From the NCBI RefSeq assembly GCF_900142925.1, contig NZ_FRCN01000002.1:372001-436000 (forward strand): 64,000 nt of DNA. Direction: 5' to 3'. The position numbers and the translations under genes are program-made. This DNA comes from Chitinophaga sp. CF418 (GTDB lineage Bacteria > Bacteroidota > Bacteroidia > Chitinophagales > Chitinophagaceae). The notes below the pieces were generated by a model, which saw nothing but the letters and a program-made list of their open reading frames with translations, ran no database searches and was not told the DNA's origin. This document shows positions 45,001 through 54,372 of the stretch, one piece after another (positions within the stretch are counted from its first letter, which is position 1; every line of letters begins with the position of its first letter).

Positions 45001-45172
45001 CGCTACCAGTACCTTTAACTTGTACAGATACACCAGGGAGCGGGGAGTTGTCCCTGTTGTCGAGGACCCGGCCGGTGATTTTCCGGCTTTGTGAGAATGC
45101 GTGCAGCGTCATTAGCAACGCTAATGTGCCTTGCACCGCTATCCTCATGAAACGTGTGAATTTAGACTTCAT
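42017..45172 (-). CDS. SusC/RagA family TonB-linked outer-membrane transporter
   Basis: TonB-dependent outer-membrane protein of 1051 residues. The signal peptide (1-27, ending AFSQ) is followed by a carboxypeptidase-regulatory-like domain (ITGRVLDNRDNSPLPGVSVQVKGTG). A plug starts with the TonB-box-like DVVVVGYGATRRSDLTGAVASV and contains IRIRG-type NVRIRGFSSIN. A long beta-barrel ends in aromatic FQLGANVAF. No sigma/anti-sigma pair and no glycoside hydrolase adjoins, so the substrate is unknown. Confidence 0.95.
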   Translation of the reverse strand: MKSKFTRFMRIAVQGTLALLMTLHAFSQSRKITGRVLDNRDNSPLPGVSVQVKGTGSGTQTKPDGTYSIDAASGSTLVFSFIGYLSQEKVVNGAATINVSMSSDVKSLQDVVVVGYGATRRSDLTGAVASVKTAQLEERPAASVNQALAGRIPGVQVNTNSGRPGGQTNVRIRGFSSINTTNNPLYVIDGVVIPVGAQTQNSNAIDFLNPNEIASVEVLKDASSTAIYGARGANGVILVTTKRGNASGSRVTYDVGLAYNTIGPKRVEMLNAKEYMQVEDLAWKNAEIYDPVEWAKGTYVSKDPKLKRTNPDLFDANGNPKYDTDWFKESVQHKVSHSHQLGFTGGDENSQFGLFLGYRDDEGLLLNSYLKRYSARFTFDSQMKTWLKVGGSLGYTNQSENLVDIGTGGLNSVRMITEALPFLPVKMPNGTFSNNKLYPGAEGGSNPVHILTDRKYILQTQNVLGNAYATITLAKGLEFRSVVGANVVTRGRNEWNGRSLIDISATQKGIAIVANDRETYWSFENYLTYNKRFNKVHSINALAGIGWQEDNLFGFNVRGENFSTDYLETNSIGSAGLIPSSGAGSRNLGFAFNSYFGRVNYGFKDKYLVTFTGRVDGSSKFGPNNKYAFFPSAALAWRASEEPFLKDNPTISTLKLRTSYGLTGNSEIAPYSSLYSLTASNEYAFPLNGQKVQGVGTNRLPNKDLKWEKTAQYDFGVELGLLKNRISLEADLYYRKTTDMLLDAPVPTTSGYTIISRNVGAMENKGLELGLNTVNIETKNFSWSTTFNISFNKNKVLALASPADIFGVGGPNFTNQTNIIRVGEPVGSFWGLVREGTWATKDAAEAALFKDYRGGKPILPGDIKYRDVNGDHAINDADRMIIGNGNPDGWGGFFNTFKYKNLDLTVELQFVYGNDVLNMTHHSGEDRTGLANSFKSVLNYWTPEHQNTDIAAPRNPSAGYVTNVDTRWVEDGSFLRGKNLALGYNFSAEKLKRLHLSKLRVYASVQNFFLATKFSGNDPEVSTYSQPFAQGQTFFDYPKPTTFQLGANVAF

Positions 45173-45614
45173 ATTCTGGAGGTTTTAGATAATAGAGTTC
45201 CGGGCTGCAAAATCATTCGATTGCAGCATGACAAGTACAGTTACTACTGTTACAGTTACATTTACATTACATCATTATTTTACGTGGCCTGTAATGAAAA
45301 AGAATAAAATAAAATGCTGATAGTTATCCTATGCGGATAAGAAAAAGCTACAAGTAATAATTAATGATTAATGATTCAAATAACGCTACGGAATTTCAGT
45401 TTTAGTTCAATACACATTAGTTCAATACACGGTTTTAATAACGATTTCGGCTTTTTGAATAAATATGGCAACTCCGGGTTAAAAGTATAATATTTTTCAA
45501 GTAAAGTAAAACGTTTTTGCAAAAAAGTTTTGAGCGGTGAGAAACTGCTATGGGAGAGGATAAGAAGGGGATTTCGGCAAATTGTATGTAAATCAGAAAA
45601 ATGACATAAAATGA
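45173..45614. other. AT-rich spacer upstream of susC with direct repeats
   Basis: No gene is visible. TTAGTTCAATACAC occurs twice in direct orientation (45402-45415 and 45417-45430). ACAGTTAC is also repeated around 45239-45262 and TTAATGA around 45360-45376. These could be regulator sites for the susCD promoter; no TAnnTTTG box was found near the susC ATG. Confidence 0.5.
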
Positions 45615-45655
45615 CGAAACAGGAAAGTATTATTTTGGCGCACTTTCCTGTTTCG
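45615..45655 (-). terminator. Terminator after the phytase-like lipoprotein gene
   Basis: Perfect 14-bp stem CGAAACAGGAAAGT (45615-45628) with ACTTTCCTGTTTCG (45642-45655), 13-nt loop, 28 bp past the stop. It separates this gene from susC. Confidence 0.75.
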
Positions 45656-45683
45656 TATATTTTTCCTGGTAAAATAATATACT

Positions 45684-46817
45684 TTATTGTTTAACGTCGA
45701 AGATATAAAACTGCGTCTCTTCCCTCTTATCAAAATTATTGTCAACAACGAAAATGAGACTTCTATGTCCGTTAGGAAGAACGGGGCCAAAAGTCATTCC
45801 CTCTACATTATCAACAAAGGTATCCAGCTCATCAAAATTGAGGAGTAATGTCTTTTGTGCCGGTGTAAAATGTGTTGTTTCCTGCAGTGAATTAACCGTC
45901 TTAATATCAGTAGCTTCTTGAAGATCCACCTTGAATACACGAATAGTATTGTTTTTTACACCCGTTGAGAAGGAGCGTTCCATCACCAGTAACTGCGTTT
46001 CCGAGAGTACCAGTATATCAGAAACGCCGTTCACACGGAAAGCTGAATCGGGCACAGAGGGGTGCGCAACAGGCTCCAGCTTATAAGCATACTGGGTGAT
46101 GGGTTGACGGGTAAGGAGGTCATATTTTATAATACGTATATAGGTCGTAGTATCCTTCAGATCAGCACGGGGACCATCTTCATACCTGGGCTCTTCCAGG
46201 CTCACAAACATATAACGGCCATCCGGAGTAAATCCAAGGCCCTCAAATACACCGTTACGCCTTGGGCCATTTTCCGTAGCCCGCATATGGAACTGCTCCG
46301 GTAAGGGATAATTGCTAAGAAAGTGTCCGCTGGTATCTACGTCATATACTCCGGGATCATTGATAATATTCCCCTGCCCGGCAATGATCCTCTCCCCTTC
46401 ACTGCTCCATACCAGATGGCCGGTATGCGGGTTATAACGCATGGCCTCCGGATCGGGTGCAAAGACCTTCGCTGATGGATATACATTACCATCTGGCATT
46501 CTCAAATAAGCAACATGGATAAAACGAATACTGTCCCTGTCGTAATTGTTTTCCGGTATCTGAACTGTATAGAACCTGGCTGATTGTTTTTCCGAACGGT
46601 CATCACAGATCAGGTAATATACTTTCCGGGCGCTGTCATAGTCTATACCTGAAAGCCCTCCTACTGTGGTGCCGTTGAATGGCATATTGTAGGGAACAAT
46701 GTATTTATGCAGTAGTGTCAGTGAGTGAATGGCAGGTATTGTGGTGTCTTTAACGCTGATTTTAGGAATGGTGGCACAAGCACTCAAAAGTATAACCAGC
46801 AGCATATATTTTCTCAT
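45684..46817 (-). CDS. Phytase-like esterase-family lipoprotein
   Basis: A 377-residue lipoprotein (signal ending LLSAC, Cys14). The body fits the phytase-like/esterase-like propeller family (PF13449 type): GGLSGIDYDSARKVYYLICDDRS, then FAPDPEAMRYNPHTGHLVWSSEGER, NGVFEGLGFTPDGRYMFVSLE and VEGMTFGPVLPNGHRSLIFVVDNN. The enzymatic activity is unproven in this family. ATG 46817 is chosen; an upstream GTG lies in the promoter box. It lies upstream of susC on the same strand but is separated by a terminator. Confidence 0.85.
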   Translation of the reverse strand: MRKYMLLVILLSACATIPKISVKDTTIPAIHSLTLLHKYIVPYNMPFNGTTVGGLSGIDYDSARKVYYLICDDRSEKQSARFYTVQIPENNYDRDSIRFIHVAYLRMPDGNVYPSAKVFAPDPEAMRYNPHTGHLVWSSEGERIIAGQGNIINDPGVYDVDTSGHFLSNYPLPEQFHMRATENGPRRNGVFEGLGFTPDGRYMFVSLEEPRYEDGPRADLKDTTTYIRIIKYDLLTRQPITQYAYKLEPVAHPSVPDSAFRVNGVSDILVLSETQLLVMERSFSTGVKNNTIRVFKVDLQEATDIKTVNSLQETTHFTPAQKTLLLNFDELDTFVDNVEGMTFGPVLPNGHRSLIFVVDNNFDKREETQFYIFDVKQ

Positions 46818-46834
46818 ATAAATATTTCTCTTCA

Positions 46835-46842
46835 CAAAAGTA
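46835..46842 (-). promoter_or_regulatory. -7 box of the phytase-like lipoprotein gene
   Basis: The minus strand reads TACTTTTG (TAnnTTTG), 17 bp before the ATG at 46817. Confidence 0.5.
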
Positions 46843-46949
46843 GTGAATGAAAAATATCCCTGGGGCTAAGTATAACAATACTCATACAATATATGAGTAA
46901 AGAGGGTGTTAGCAATGGCATTATTGAAAGGCTGGATTTGAAGAAAAAT

Positions 46950-47006
46950 AAGGTAATCAGATCGTAGCAAAATAGTATATTGATTCTTGCTGCGACTGAT
47001 TACCTT
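46950..47006 (-). terminator. Terminator after the lmo0937-like gene
   Basis: A long stem: AAGGTAATCAG plus TCG and AGCAA (46950-46970) with its complement (46987-47006), one bulged base, T-rich on the minus side. It lies 30 bp past the stop. Confidence 0.7.
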
Positions 47007-47036
47007 TTTTCACACAATGGAGCTTGGTTGCCTGAC

Positions 47037-47189
47037 TTATACAGCCCGGCCGCGTATAATATTTACAAGAATAGCAATAACAGCTAATACCAACAGCACA
47101 TGTATCAGACTGCCGGCGGAGTAAACAAACGCACCCAGAATCCATCCAATAATAAGGATCACTGCGATTAAATAAAGTAAGCCGCTCAT
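47037..47189 (-). CDS. lmo0937-family small membrane protein
   Basis: A 50-residue protein with two hydrophobic helices: MSGLLYLIAVILIIGWILGA and, after FVYSAGSL, HVLLVLAVIAILVNIIRG. This is the pattern of the lmo0937/DUF5670 family, small stress-linked membrane proteins widespread in Bacteroidota (family knowledge). The frame uses ATG 47187-47189 and stop TAA at 47037-47039. Function unknown. It is divergent from the PA2169-family gene 307 bp away. Confidence 0.82.
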   Translation of the reverse strand: MSGLLYLIAVILIIGWILGAFVYSAGSLIHVLLVLAVIAILVNIIRGRAV

Positions 47190-47496
47190 GTCAATAAGAT
47201 TTGGTTATAGTAATAGGTAGAAAATCTGTGCCAGATAGTGTTAATGAAGACAGATGCCGCTATTCTTCAATGTTAAAAAGGGGTACAGCGTATTCTTCCC
47301 TTTTTAAAACAATATATGCCAGTATTTTCAATGGACTTTTTTTTGTGGAGTGTATTCCCCAGCAAGGGCAAAATCTCCGCTAGGTGAGGGACTGAAATAG
47401 GCCACCACGCTTACCTGGTTGTAAGCGCAGAAACTGGTAACATTTTTGAATCTTACATATACTAATCATCATTGCATTAATCTAAAATTGACTATC
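47190..47496. other. Spacer between lmo0937-like and PA2169-like genes
   Basis: No gene. One hairpin, TTAAAAAGGG (47273-47282) with CCCTTTTTAA (47298-47307), looks terminator-like but follows no gene on either strand. No TAnnTTTG box was found for either flanking gene. Confidence 0.4.
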
Positions 47497-47958
47497 ATGC
47501 AACTAAATGAAAAATTGTTGGAAGCCCTGAGTGATCTGGTCAGGATCAATCAAGATCGTGTGGATGGATATAAAAAAGCAATAGAATTAACAGAAGATAC
47601 CGACCTGAAGGCTTTGTTCCAGAGAATGGCAGACGAAAGCCATACTTATATTGACCAGTTAAACAACGTGTTATTGGACGGCGGCGGAGATGTAGCACAA
47701 GGCTCTTCCGTATATGGTAAACTCTACAGGACCTGGATGAACGTAAAAGCCACCTTTTCAGGGCGCGACCGTCAGGTATTACTATCTTCCTGCGAATATG
47801 CGGAAGATGCGACACAAAGATCTTACGAAGAGGTATTACGCTCCAGTACCCCGATGCCTTACAGCGTAAGGGAGCTGATCGCTAACCAGAAAGGTGCGCT
47901 CAGAGGCTCGCACGAGACTGTAAGAACTTATAGGGATCTGGAAAAGATCCCTCATTGA
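47497..47958 (+). CDS. PA2169-family four-helix-bundle protein (DUF2383)
   Basis: A 153-residue soluble helical protein. The opening LNEKLLEALSDLVRINQDRVDGYKKA, the mid part DLKALFQRMADESHTYIDQL and the late LSSCEYAEDATQRSYEEVL match the PA2169/DUF2383 ferritin-like four-helix bundle. Glu/His residues in those helices might bind metal (inference). ATG 47497 is chosen over an open-frame start 17 codons upstream. The family is commonly found with stress-response genes. Confidence 0.87.
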   Translation: MQLNEKLLEALSDLVRINQDRVDGYKKAIELTEDTDLKALFQRMADESHTYIDQLNNVLLDGGGDVAQGSSVYGKLYRTWMNVKATFSGRDRQVLLSSCEYAEDATQRSYEEVLRSSTPMPYSVRELIANQKGALRGSHETVRTYRDLEKIPH

Positions 47959-48034
47959 CCGGAATGTGTTCATTTTGACGCCCGCTGTTCTTTTTGTTCA
48001 TAATAGAAGGTAAAAGCGGTTGTTCATTATGTGC

Positions 48035-48057
48035 ATCTTACATTTGGAATGTAAGAT
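48035..48057. repeat. Short perfect hairpin, 10-bp stem
   Basis: ATCTTACATT (48035-48044) and AATGTAAGAT (48048-48057) with loop TGG. The core is very like the centre of the long hairpin at 60059-60134 (ACGT-TTGGA-ACGTAAGAT), so both may belong to one palindromic family. Confidence 0.6.
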
Positions 48058-48113
48058 TAAGCGGCTACTTATCTCAATAAGTAACATTTTCAGTAATGGA
48101 TTTAGGTAAATTT

Positions 48114-48145
48114 ACAGCCCCGTAGGATGCGGGGCTGTTATTTTT
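48114..48145 (+). terminator. Terminator between the PA2169-like gene and thiH
   Basis: 9-bp stem ACAGCCCCG (48114-48122) with CGGGGCTGT (48130-48138), then TATTTTTT on the plus strand. It may also end the thi operon from the other side (thiH stops at 48168). Confidence 0.7.
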
Positions 48146-48167
48146 TAATAATATGCTTTCAACTTCA

Positions 48168-49277
48168 TCAATATCCCACATCCCAATCCTTCCATACAGG
48201 CTCATACCCCTGCGCCCGTAACATACCACTGATATTCGCCGGACTACGATCGTCTGATATCTCGAACTGTTCCAGAGAAGAGAGATCTGTCGCATATCCG
48301 CCCGGATTGGTCTTTGAACCCGCACTAAGCGCCGTAATGCCCAGTTTGATCACATTGTCCCTGAAGCGAGGTGTTTCTCTTGTGGAAAGGCTTAATTCTA
48401 TTTCCTGGTCCAGTAGGCGATAGGCACAGATCAGTTGTACCAGCTCGCGGTCGTTCATTTCCACTTTAGGAGGAAGGCCGCCTGAACAGGGGCGCAAGCG
48501 AGGGAAGGAAATACTATATTTCGTCTGCCAATAGGTTTTTTCCAGGTACTGAAGATGCAGGGCTGTAAAAAAGCTATCCGTACGCCAGTCTTCCAGCCCT
48601 ATTAGCACGCCCAACCCTATTTTATGGATACCTGCCCTGCCCAGCCTGTCCGGCGTGTCCAAACGGTACTCAAAATTGGATTTGCGCCCTTTGGGATGAT
48701 GCAGTTTATAGTCTGCCTGATGATATGTTTCCTGGTAAACCAATACCGCATGCAGTCCGTGGGGAATCAGTTCCGCATAATCTGCTTCATCCATAGGTTG
48801 TACTTCCATGGAGATATTGGCAAAATGTGGCCGGATCACTTTCAGCGCTTCCCTGAAATAATCCACACCTACGGTCTGATTAGCCTCACCTGTGACCAGC
48901 AGCACATGCTCATACCCCATTGCCTTGATAACGGCCACTTCCCGGAGTATCTCCTCTTCGTTCAGTGTCTTCCGGGCGATCTTGTTATCCAGGCTGAAAC
49001 CACAGTAAGTGCAGATATTCTGGCATTCATTACTGAGATACAGAGGGATGTACAACTGCATTGTGTTACCAAAACGCTGTTGTGTGAGCCGCCGGCTCAG
49101 CTGTGCCATCTGTTCAAGGTAAGGAGCCGCAGCCGGGGAGATCAATGCCTTAAAATCCTCCAGGGTGCGTTTGCTGCGGCTAAGCGCTGCCTCTACGTCA
49201 CTGGCGGTTTTCGAATAAATGCCCGCCTTGACATCATCCCAGTTATATAGATCGAAAATGTTTTTAAAACCTGACAT
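48168..49277 (-). CDS. thiH: 2-iminoacetate synthase (tyrosine lyase) ThiH
   Basis: Radical-SAM enzyme that cleaves tyrosine to give dehydroglycine for the thiamine thiazole ring. The cluster motif is CQNICTYCGFS (residues about 87-97), preceded by MQLYIPLYLSNE. VLLVTGEANQTVGVDYF and SISFPRLRPC are ThiH features. Use of ThiH rather than the oxidase ThiO suggests synthesis also works without oxygen. It is the last gene of the thi operon, 11 bp after thiG. Confidence 0.95.
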   Translation of the reverse strand: MSGFKNIFDLYNWDDVKAGIYSKTASDVEAALSRSKRTLEDFKALISPAAAPYLEQMAQLSRRLTQQRFGNTMQLYIPLYLSNECQNICTYCGFSLDNKIARKTLNEEEILREVAVIKAMGYEHVLLVTGEANQTVGVDYFREALKVIRPHFANISMEVQPMDEADYAELIPHGLHAVLVYQETYHQADYKLHHPKGRKSNFEYRLDTPDRLGRAGIHKIGLGVLIGLEDWRTDSFFTALHLQYLEKTYWQTKYSISFPRLRPCSGGLPPKVEMNDRELVQLICAYRLLDQEIELSLSTRETPRFRDNVIKLGITALSAGSKTNPGGYATDLSSLEQFEISDDRSPANISGMLRAQGYEPVWKDWDVGY

Positions 49278-49288
49278 AGTCTGCTTGT

Positions 49289-50062
49289 TTAAACTTCATC
49301 AAGAAAGCCGATCAATGGACTGGAGGCCACTGCCTGGCGTTGCACGGAAGGCAATCCCGCTTCATATGCCTGCCTGCCGGCTATTACTGCCTGTCTGAAT
49401 GCCTTCGCCATCATTACCGGGTCTTTCGCCACGGCGATAGCGGTGTTCACCAATACGGCATCTGCTCCTATTTCCATGGCTTTTGCCGCATCGGAAGGAC
49501 TACCGATACCTGCATCCACTACCACAGGTACTTTACTCTGCCCGATGATAATCTCAAGGAAATCTATCGTCCGCAGGCCCTTGTTGCTGCCTATCGGGGC
49601 GCCAAGAGGCATCACGGCGGCAGTACCTGTTTCTTCCAGTCTTTTACATAGCACAGGGTCTGCATGCACATAAGGCAATACAATGAAACCGAGTTTTACC
49701 AGTTCTTCTGCAGCTTTCAGTGTCTCTATAGGGTCTGGCAGCAGGTAGCGTGGATCAGGATGTATTTCCAGCTTGAGCCAGTTCGTTTCCAGCGCTTCCC
49801 GGGCCAGTTGGGCCGCATATACCGCTTCTTTGGCGTTTCTTACGCCGGAGGTGTTAGGCAGTAATTTTAGCTGCGGATGATGTACGTGCTGCAACATATC
49901 ATCCGATTCATTGTGAACGTCCACCCTTTTCAGCGCCACTGTGACCAGTTCTGAACCCGAAGCCAATAGGGCTTCCTCCATCAGAGGCAGTGAGGCGAAC
50001 TTGCCTGTGCCGGTAAACAGGCGGGAAGAAAAGGAATGACCGGCTATTACGAGTGGTGTCAT
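49289..50062 (-). CDS. thiG: Thiazole synthase
   Basis: Builds the thiazole phosphate ring from deoxyxylulose phosphate, dehydroglycine and sulfur carried by ThiS. A TIM barrel of 257 residues: [33 protein letters not shown] (Schiff-base lysine region), [23 protein letters not shown] and [31 protein letters not shown]. It overlaps thiE by four bases (ATGA) and partners ThiH downstream. Confidence 0.96.
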   Translation of the reverse strand: MTPLVIAGHSFSSRLFTGTGKFASLPLMEEALLASGSELVTVALKRVDVHNESDDMLQHVHHPQLKLLPNTSGVRNAKEAVYAAQLAREALETNWLKLEIHPDPRYLLPDPIETLKAAEELVKLGFIVLPYVHADPVLCKRLEETGTAAVMPLGAPIGSNKGLRTIDFLEIIIGQSKVPVVVDAGIGSPSDAAKAMEIGADAVLVNTAIAVAKDPVMMAKAFRQAVIAGRQAYEAGLPSVQRQAVASSPLIGFLDEV

Positions 50063-50673
50063 AGTGTAAGAGATGATACGGTTTGAAATTTGTTTTCTGC
50101 ATGTGTGATAAGGCCACTTACCGCAATACCGTGAATGCCTGTCTGCATCAGTGCAGGCACGTCTTCTGCCAGTATACCACCGATGGCGATAACGGGAATA
50201 TGAATACCCATATTCCTCAGCGCCTGCATGATAGCGGCAATGCCTTCCAGCCCGAGAATGGGGCTGAGCTTCTCTTTGGTAGTGGTAAAGCGGTAAGGTC
50301 CCAAACCAACATAGTTGGCGCCGTCTTTCACATGAACAAGAATATCCTCCAGCGTATTGGCAGTGCCGCCAATGATGAACTCATCGCCGGTGATGGCCCG
50401 GGCGCTGGTTACCGTCATATCCTGCTTGCCGACGTGTACACCGTGGGCGCCGACAGTCTTCGCAATATGCGGATGGTCATTAATGATGAGGGTAGCGTTG
50501 TAACGTGAGCAGATAGCCTTTGCCGATAGTGCGCTTGCCAGGATCTTGTCTTCGGGTTCATTCTTGATACGAAGCTGTATCCATCTGCAACCTGCCTCAC
50601 AGGCAGCCAGGATATTGTCCAGGTGAGAGGCGGTTGCTGTTTGTTGTGATATATAATGCAATGAGCTGATCAT
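50059..50673 (-). CDS. thiE: Thiamine-phosphate synthase
   Basis: Joins the pyrimidine and thiazole phosphates to give thiamine phosphate. The 204-residue TIM barrel has intact ThiE motifs: [47 protein letters not shown] and IAIGGI. It is one of two ThiE/TenI-like proteins in the operon and, by its complete active site, is the likelier synthase. It overlaps thiD upstream and thiG downstream by four bases each. Confidence 0.9.
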   Translation of the reverse strand: MISSLHYISQQTATASHLDNILAACEAGCRWIQLRIKNEPEDKILASALSAKAICSRYNATLIINDHPHIAKTVGAHGVHVGKQDMTVTSARAITGDEFIIGGTANTLEDILVHVKDGANYVGLGPYRFTTTKEKLSPILGLEGIAAIMQALRNMGIHIPVIAIGGILAEDVPALMQTGIHGIAVSGLITHAENKFQTVSSLTL

Positions 50674-51425
50674 GTAATGTGATAACCTAAAAGTGATGAA
50701 TGACTGGCCAGGAACTTTTCTGTATAAAGTTTGGCCTTGATACAGGCGGCAGGCAATGAGTTGCCCGCTGCCAGTTGTGCGGTAATAGCAGCGCTGAGCA
50801 CACAGCCGGAGCCATGTTTGGGAAAGACGGTTTCAGCGGCGGCAGGAATGTCGATAATATCGGTCTTGCCAATATACAGACTGTCTACTCCCTGTCTTTC
50901 CGGCCGGTGCCCTCCCTTTAGCAACACCGCAGCATAGGCTGCCAGAGCGCTTGCTGCAGTATGCCCATCTTCCTCCCCGCTCAGCAGGAGCGCTTCATGA
51001 TAGTTGGGCGTCAGCAGATAGACCTGCTGCAATACCTGTTTCCAAACTGATAGCTGCGTGGTATCGTGAAACGTATACCCGGCGCTAGCTTTCACAACGG
51101 GGTCCAGTATGAAACGTATTTCCGGCTGTATGGTCCTGACAGACAGGATAATCTCCAGAATGGTAGGTGCATCCCGTACGATCCCGATCTTACAGTACTC
51201 TACTGGAAATGTTTCCAGCAGCGGTGTTGCCTGTGCAATGATCTGACCTGCGGACTGCCATTCCACCGAGAGGAAGCGGGTATCTGTCTGTACGGTGAGG
51301 GCCGTACAGACGCCCAGACCATAGGCGCCGAGCGCCTCAAAAGTTTTGATATCAGCCAGCAGGCCTGCTCCGGCGGAAGGGTCCAGACCGGCGAGGCTCA
51401 TGACATAAGGGCGTCTGTTTTCCAT
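50670..51425 (-). CDS. thiD: Hydroxymethylpyrimidine (phosphate) kinase
   Basis: Phosphorylates HMP and HMP-phosphate. The ribokinase-fold signs are VMSLAGLDPSAGAGLLADIK at the N-terminus, VLDPVVKASAGYTF-like ILDPVVKASAG, LLTPNYHEALLL and the anion hole region FPKHGSGCVLSAAITAQLA. Length 251 is slightly short of typical (260-270). It overlaps the tenI-like gene by 28 bases and thiE by four, so it is clearly operonic. Confidence 0.93.
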   Translation of the reverse strand: MENRRPYVMSLAGLDPSAGAGLLADIKTFEALGAYGLGVCTALTVQTDTRFLSVEWQSAGQIIAQATPLLETFPVEYCKIGIVRDAPTILEIILSVRTIQPEIRFILDPVVKASAGYTFHDTTQLSVWKQVLQQVYLLTPNYHEALLLSGEEDGHTAASALAAYAAVLLKGGHRPERQGVDSLYIGKTDIIDIPAAAETVFPKHGSGCVLSAAITAQLAAGNSLPAACIKAKLYTEKFLASHSSLLGYHIT

Positions 51426-52012
51426 ATATCCCTGATGCGGCGGAAATTGCTGACGGCTGTAGCTGGTTCCTGCCAGATGGCGCCCAATAGGGCAATCCCG
51501 TCAAACTGCATGTCGCGGGCTTTTGCTGCTGTGGTATGATCGATCCCTCCCAACGCCAGTACCTGTCCGTTATAGCCGTCCTTTGAAAGGCGGAAACCTT
51601 CTCTGAACGTACTGGTATGCCCGGGTTTGGAGATGCTGTCAAACACGGGTGCCAGTAACAACTGGTCCCAGTTATCGCTGGCTATCTGCAATGTCTGGGC
51701 GGCATGTATGCTGGTGCTGAGCAGCCATCCTCTCTGCCGGTAGCCGGTGATCTGGTCACCGCTTACAAGCCCCCTGCCTGCTTCACTGAAGTGCACGCCC
51801 TGCAGGCCGTACTTTTCGCAAAGCGCAGGATGTCCGGCTATCATCAGCTTGTGGTAGCAGGAAGGGTCTGCATCCTGCAACAGCTGTTCATAATCTGTTT
51901 CCTGCCATCCAGGTTTGCGTACGAGGATGCTGTCTGCGCCTTCGGCAATCAGTTGCTGCCAGTAGATGGTTTCTTCCGGCAGGAATGTACTGTGTGTGAT
52001 GATCTGTATCAT
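51398..52012 (-). CDS. TenI-like / second ThiE-family protein
   Basis: A 204-residue ThiE-superfamily TIM barrel. Some ThiE motifs are kept (ILVRKPGW, GVHFSEAGRG, LLLAPVFDSISKPGH, LALGGI), but the substrate-site NDH is replaced by AGH (MIAGHPALC). TenI proteins of this type act as thiazole tautomerases in aerobic thiamine synthesis, so this is a likelier role than coupling (inference). It sits between thiC and thiD, ending 28 bases inside thiD. Confidence 0.8.
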   Translation of the reverse strand: MIQIITHSTFLPEETIYWQQLIAEGADSILVRKPGWQETDYEQLLQDADPSCYHKLMIAGHPALCEKYGLQGVHFSEAGRGLVSGDQITGYRQRGWLLSTSIHAAQTLQIASDNWDQLLLAPVFDSISKPGHTSTFREGFRLSKDGYNGQVLALGGIDHTTAAKARDMQFDGIALLGAIWQEPATAVSNFRRIRDIWKTDALMS

Positions 52013-52022
52013 GAGATGAGTA

Positions 52023-53873
<1,851 letters not shown>

Positions 53874-53891
53874 TTATGAGTTGAGAAGACG

Positions 53892-53928
53892 GCGCACAGG
53901 GACACACCACGGCCTCACGGCTGTGCGC
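53892..53928 (-). promoter_or_regulatory. Hairpin between thiS and thiC
   Basis: GCGCACAG (53892-53899) pairs with CTGTGCGC (53921-53928) and the interior is partly complementary (CCACGG). No T-run follows. It could stabilise or process the transcript between thiS and thiC. Confidence 0.4.
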
Positions 53929-53963
53929 GTATCATTTGTTATTGTACACCGGTAAACGAGCCC

Positions 53964-54167
53964 TTATCCGCCCTGCGTGGCGCGGATGATCGTGACCTTA
54001 TCTGCTGTCTGCAAAATTTGTTCGGGCCAGGAGGTTTTCGGAATAACCTGGCTGTTGATGGCGATAGCGACGCCTTTTTCTGAAGAAAGTTGAATAAACT
54101 GTAAGAGGGCAGCAACAGTGGTTCCTGGCTGCACCGCATAAAGTTTATTGTTTACAAGCACTTCCAT
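53964..54167 (-). CDS. thiS: Sulfur carrier protein ThiS
   Basis: A 67-residue ubiquitin-fold sulfur carrier ending in the required Gly-Gly (IIRATQGG). The N-terminal strand MEVLVNNKLYAV and the VAIAINSQVIPKTSW segment match ThiS. The C-terminal glycine is adenylated by ThiF and converted to a thiocarboxylate, but no thiF is present in this operon or window. It is the first gene of the thi operon, 63 bp after the riboswitch. Confidence 0.92.
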   Translation of the reverse strand: MEVLVNNKLYAVQPGTTVAALLQFIQLSSEKGVAIAINSQVIPKTSWPEQILQTADKVTIIRATQGG

Positions 54168-54229
54168 GTTTGCAAGGAATTAAGTGAACAATAAACTTTA
54201 AGGATGGAAAGATGAAGAAGAGTTCAGCT

Positions 54230-54320
54230 ACTTTTCCCTACGGCAGTATGAGCTGCGTCAGGTACTGAGGGTTTCATCTCAGCTTCCCGGAAGTATTTAC
54301 AACCGGGAAACACCCCTAAA
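54230..54320 (-). promoter_or_regulatory. TPP riboswitch (THI element)
   Basis: The minus strand carries the conserved THI-box blocks in order: GGGGTG (complement of 54311-54316), CTGAGA (54277-54282), ACCC, then CCTGA and the CGTAGGGAA near the 3' end (54231-54245). Paired stems such as TTCCCGG/CCGGGAA are present. It lies upstream of thiS, so the whole thi operon should be repressed by thiamine pyrophosphate. A weak -7 box TACCTTTA (54327-54334) sits just ahead of it. Confidence 0.92.
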
Positions 54321-54359
54321 GTGCCTTAAAGGTAGTTAAATTTGTTAAACTAGTATTGC

Positions 54360-54367
54360 TATCTTTG
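54360..54367 (+). promoter_or_regulatory. -7 box of the lipocalin-like lipoprotein gene
   Basis: TATCTTTG (TAnnTTTG) lies 5 bp before the ATG at 54373, so the transcript would be nearly leaderless. Confidence 0.5.
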
Positions 54368-54372
54368 GAACT

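Noticed and set aside
40419..46817. Full polysaccharide utilisation locus
   Set aside because: Only a SusC/SusD pair is present; no degradative enzymes or dedicated regulator are adjacent.
46957..47145. 62-residue open frame on the minus strand
   Set aside because: It overlaps the lmo0937-like gene (47037-47189) in another frame and the terminator, and has no protein-like features.
47201..47383. 60-residue open frame on the plus strand
   Set aside because: No start context, no family features, and it runs through a hairpin; treated as chance.
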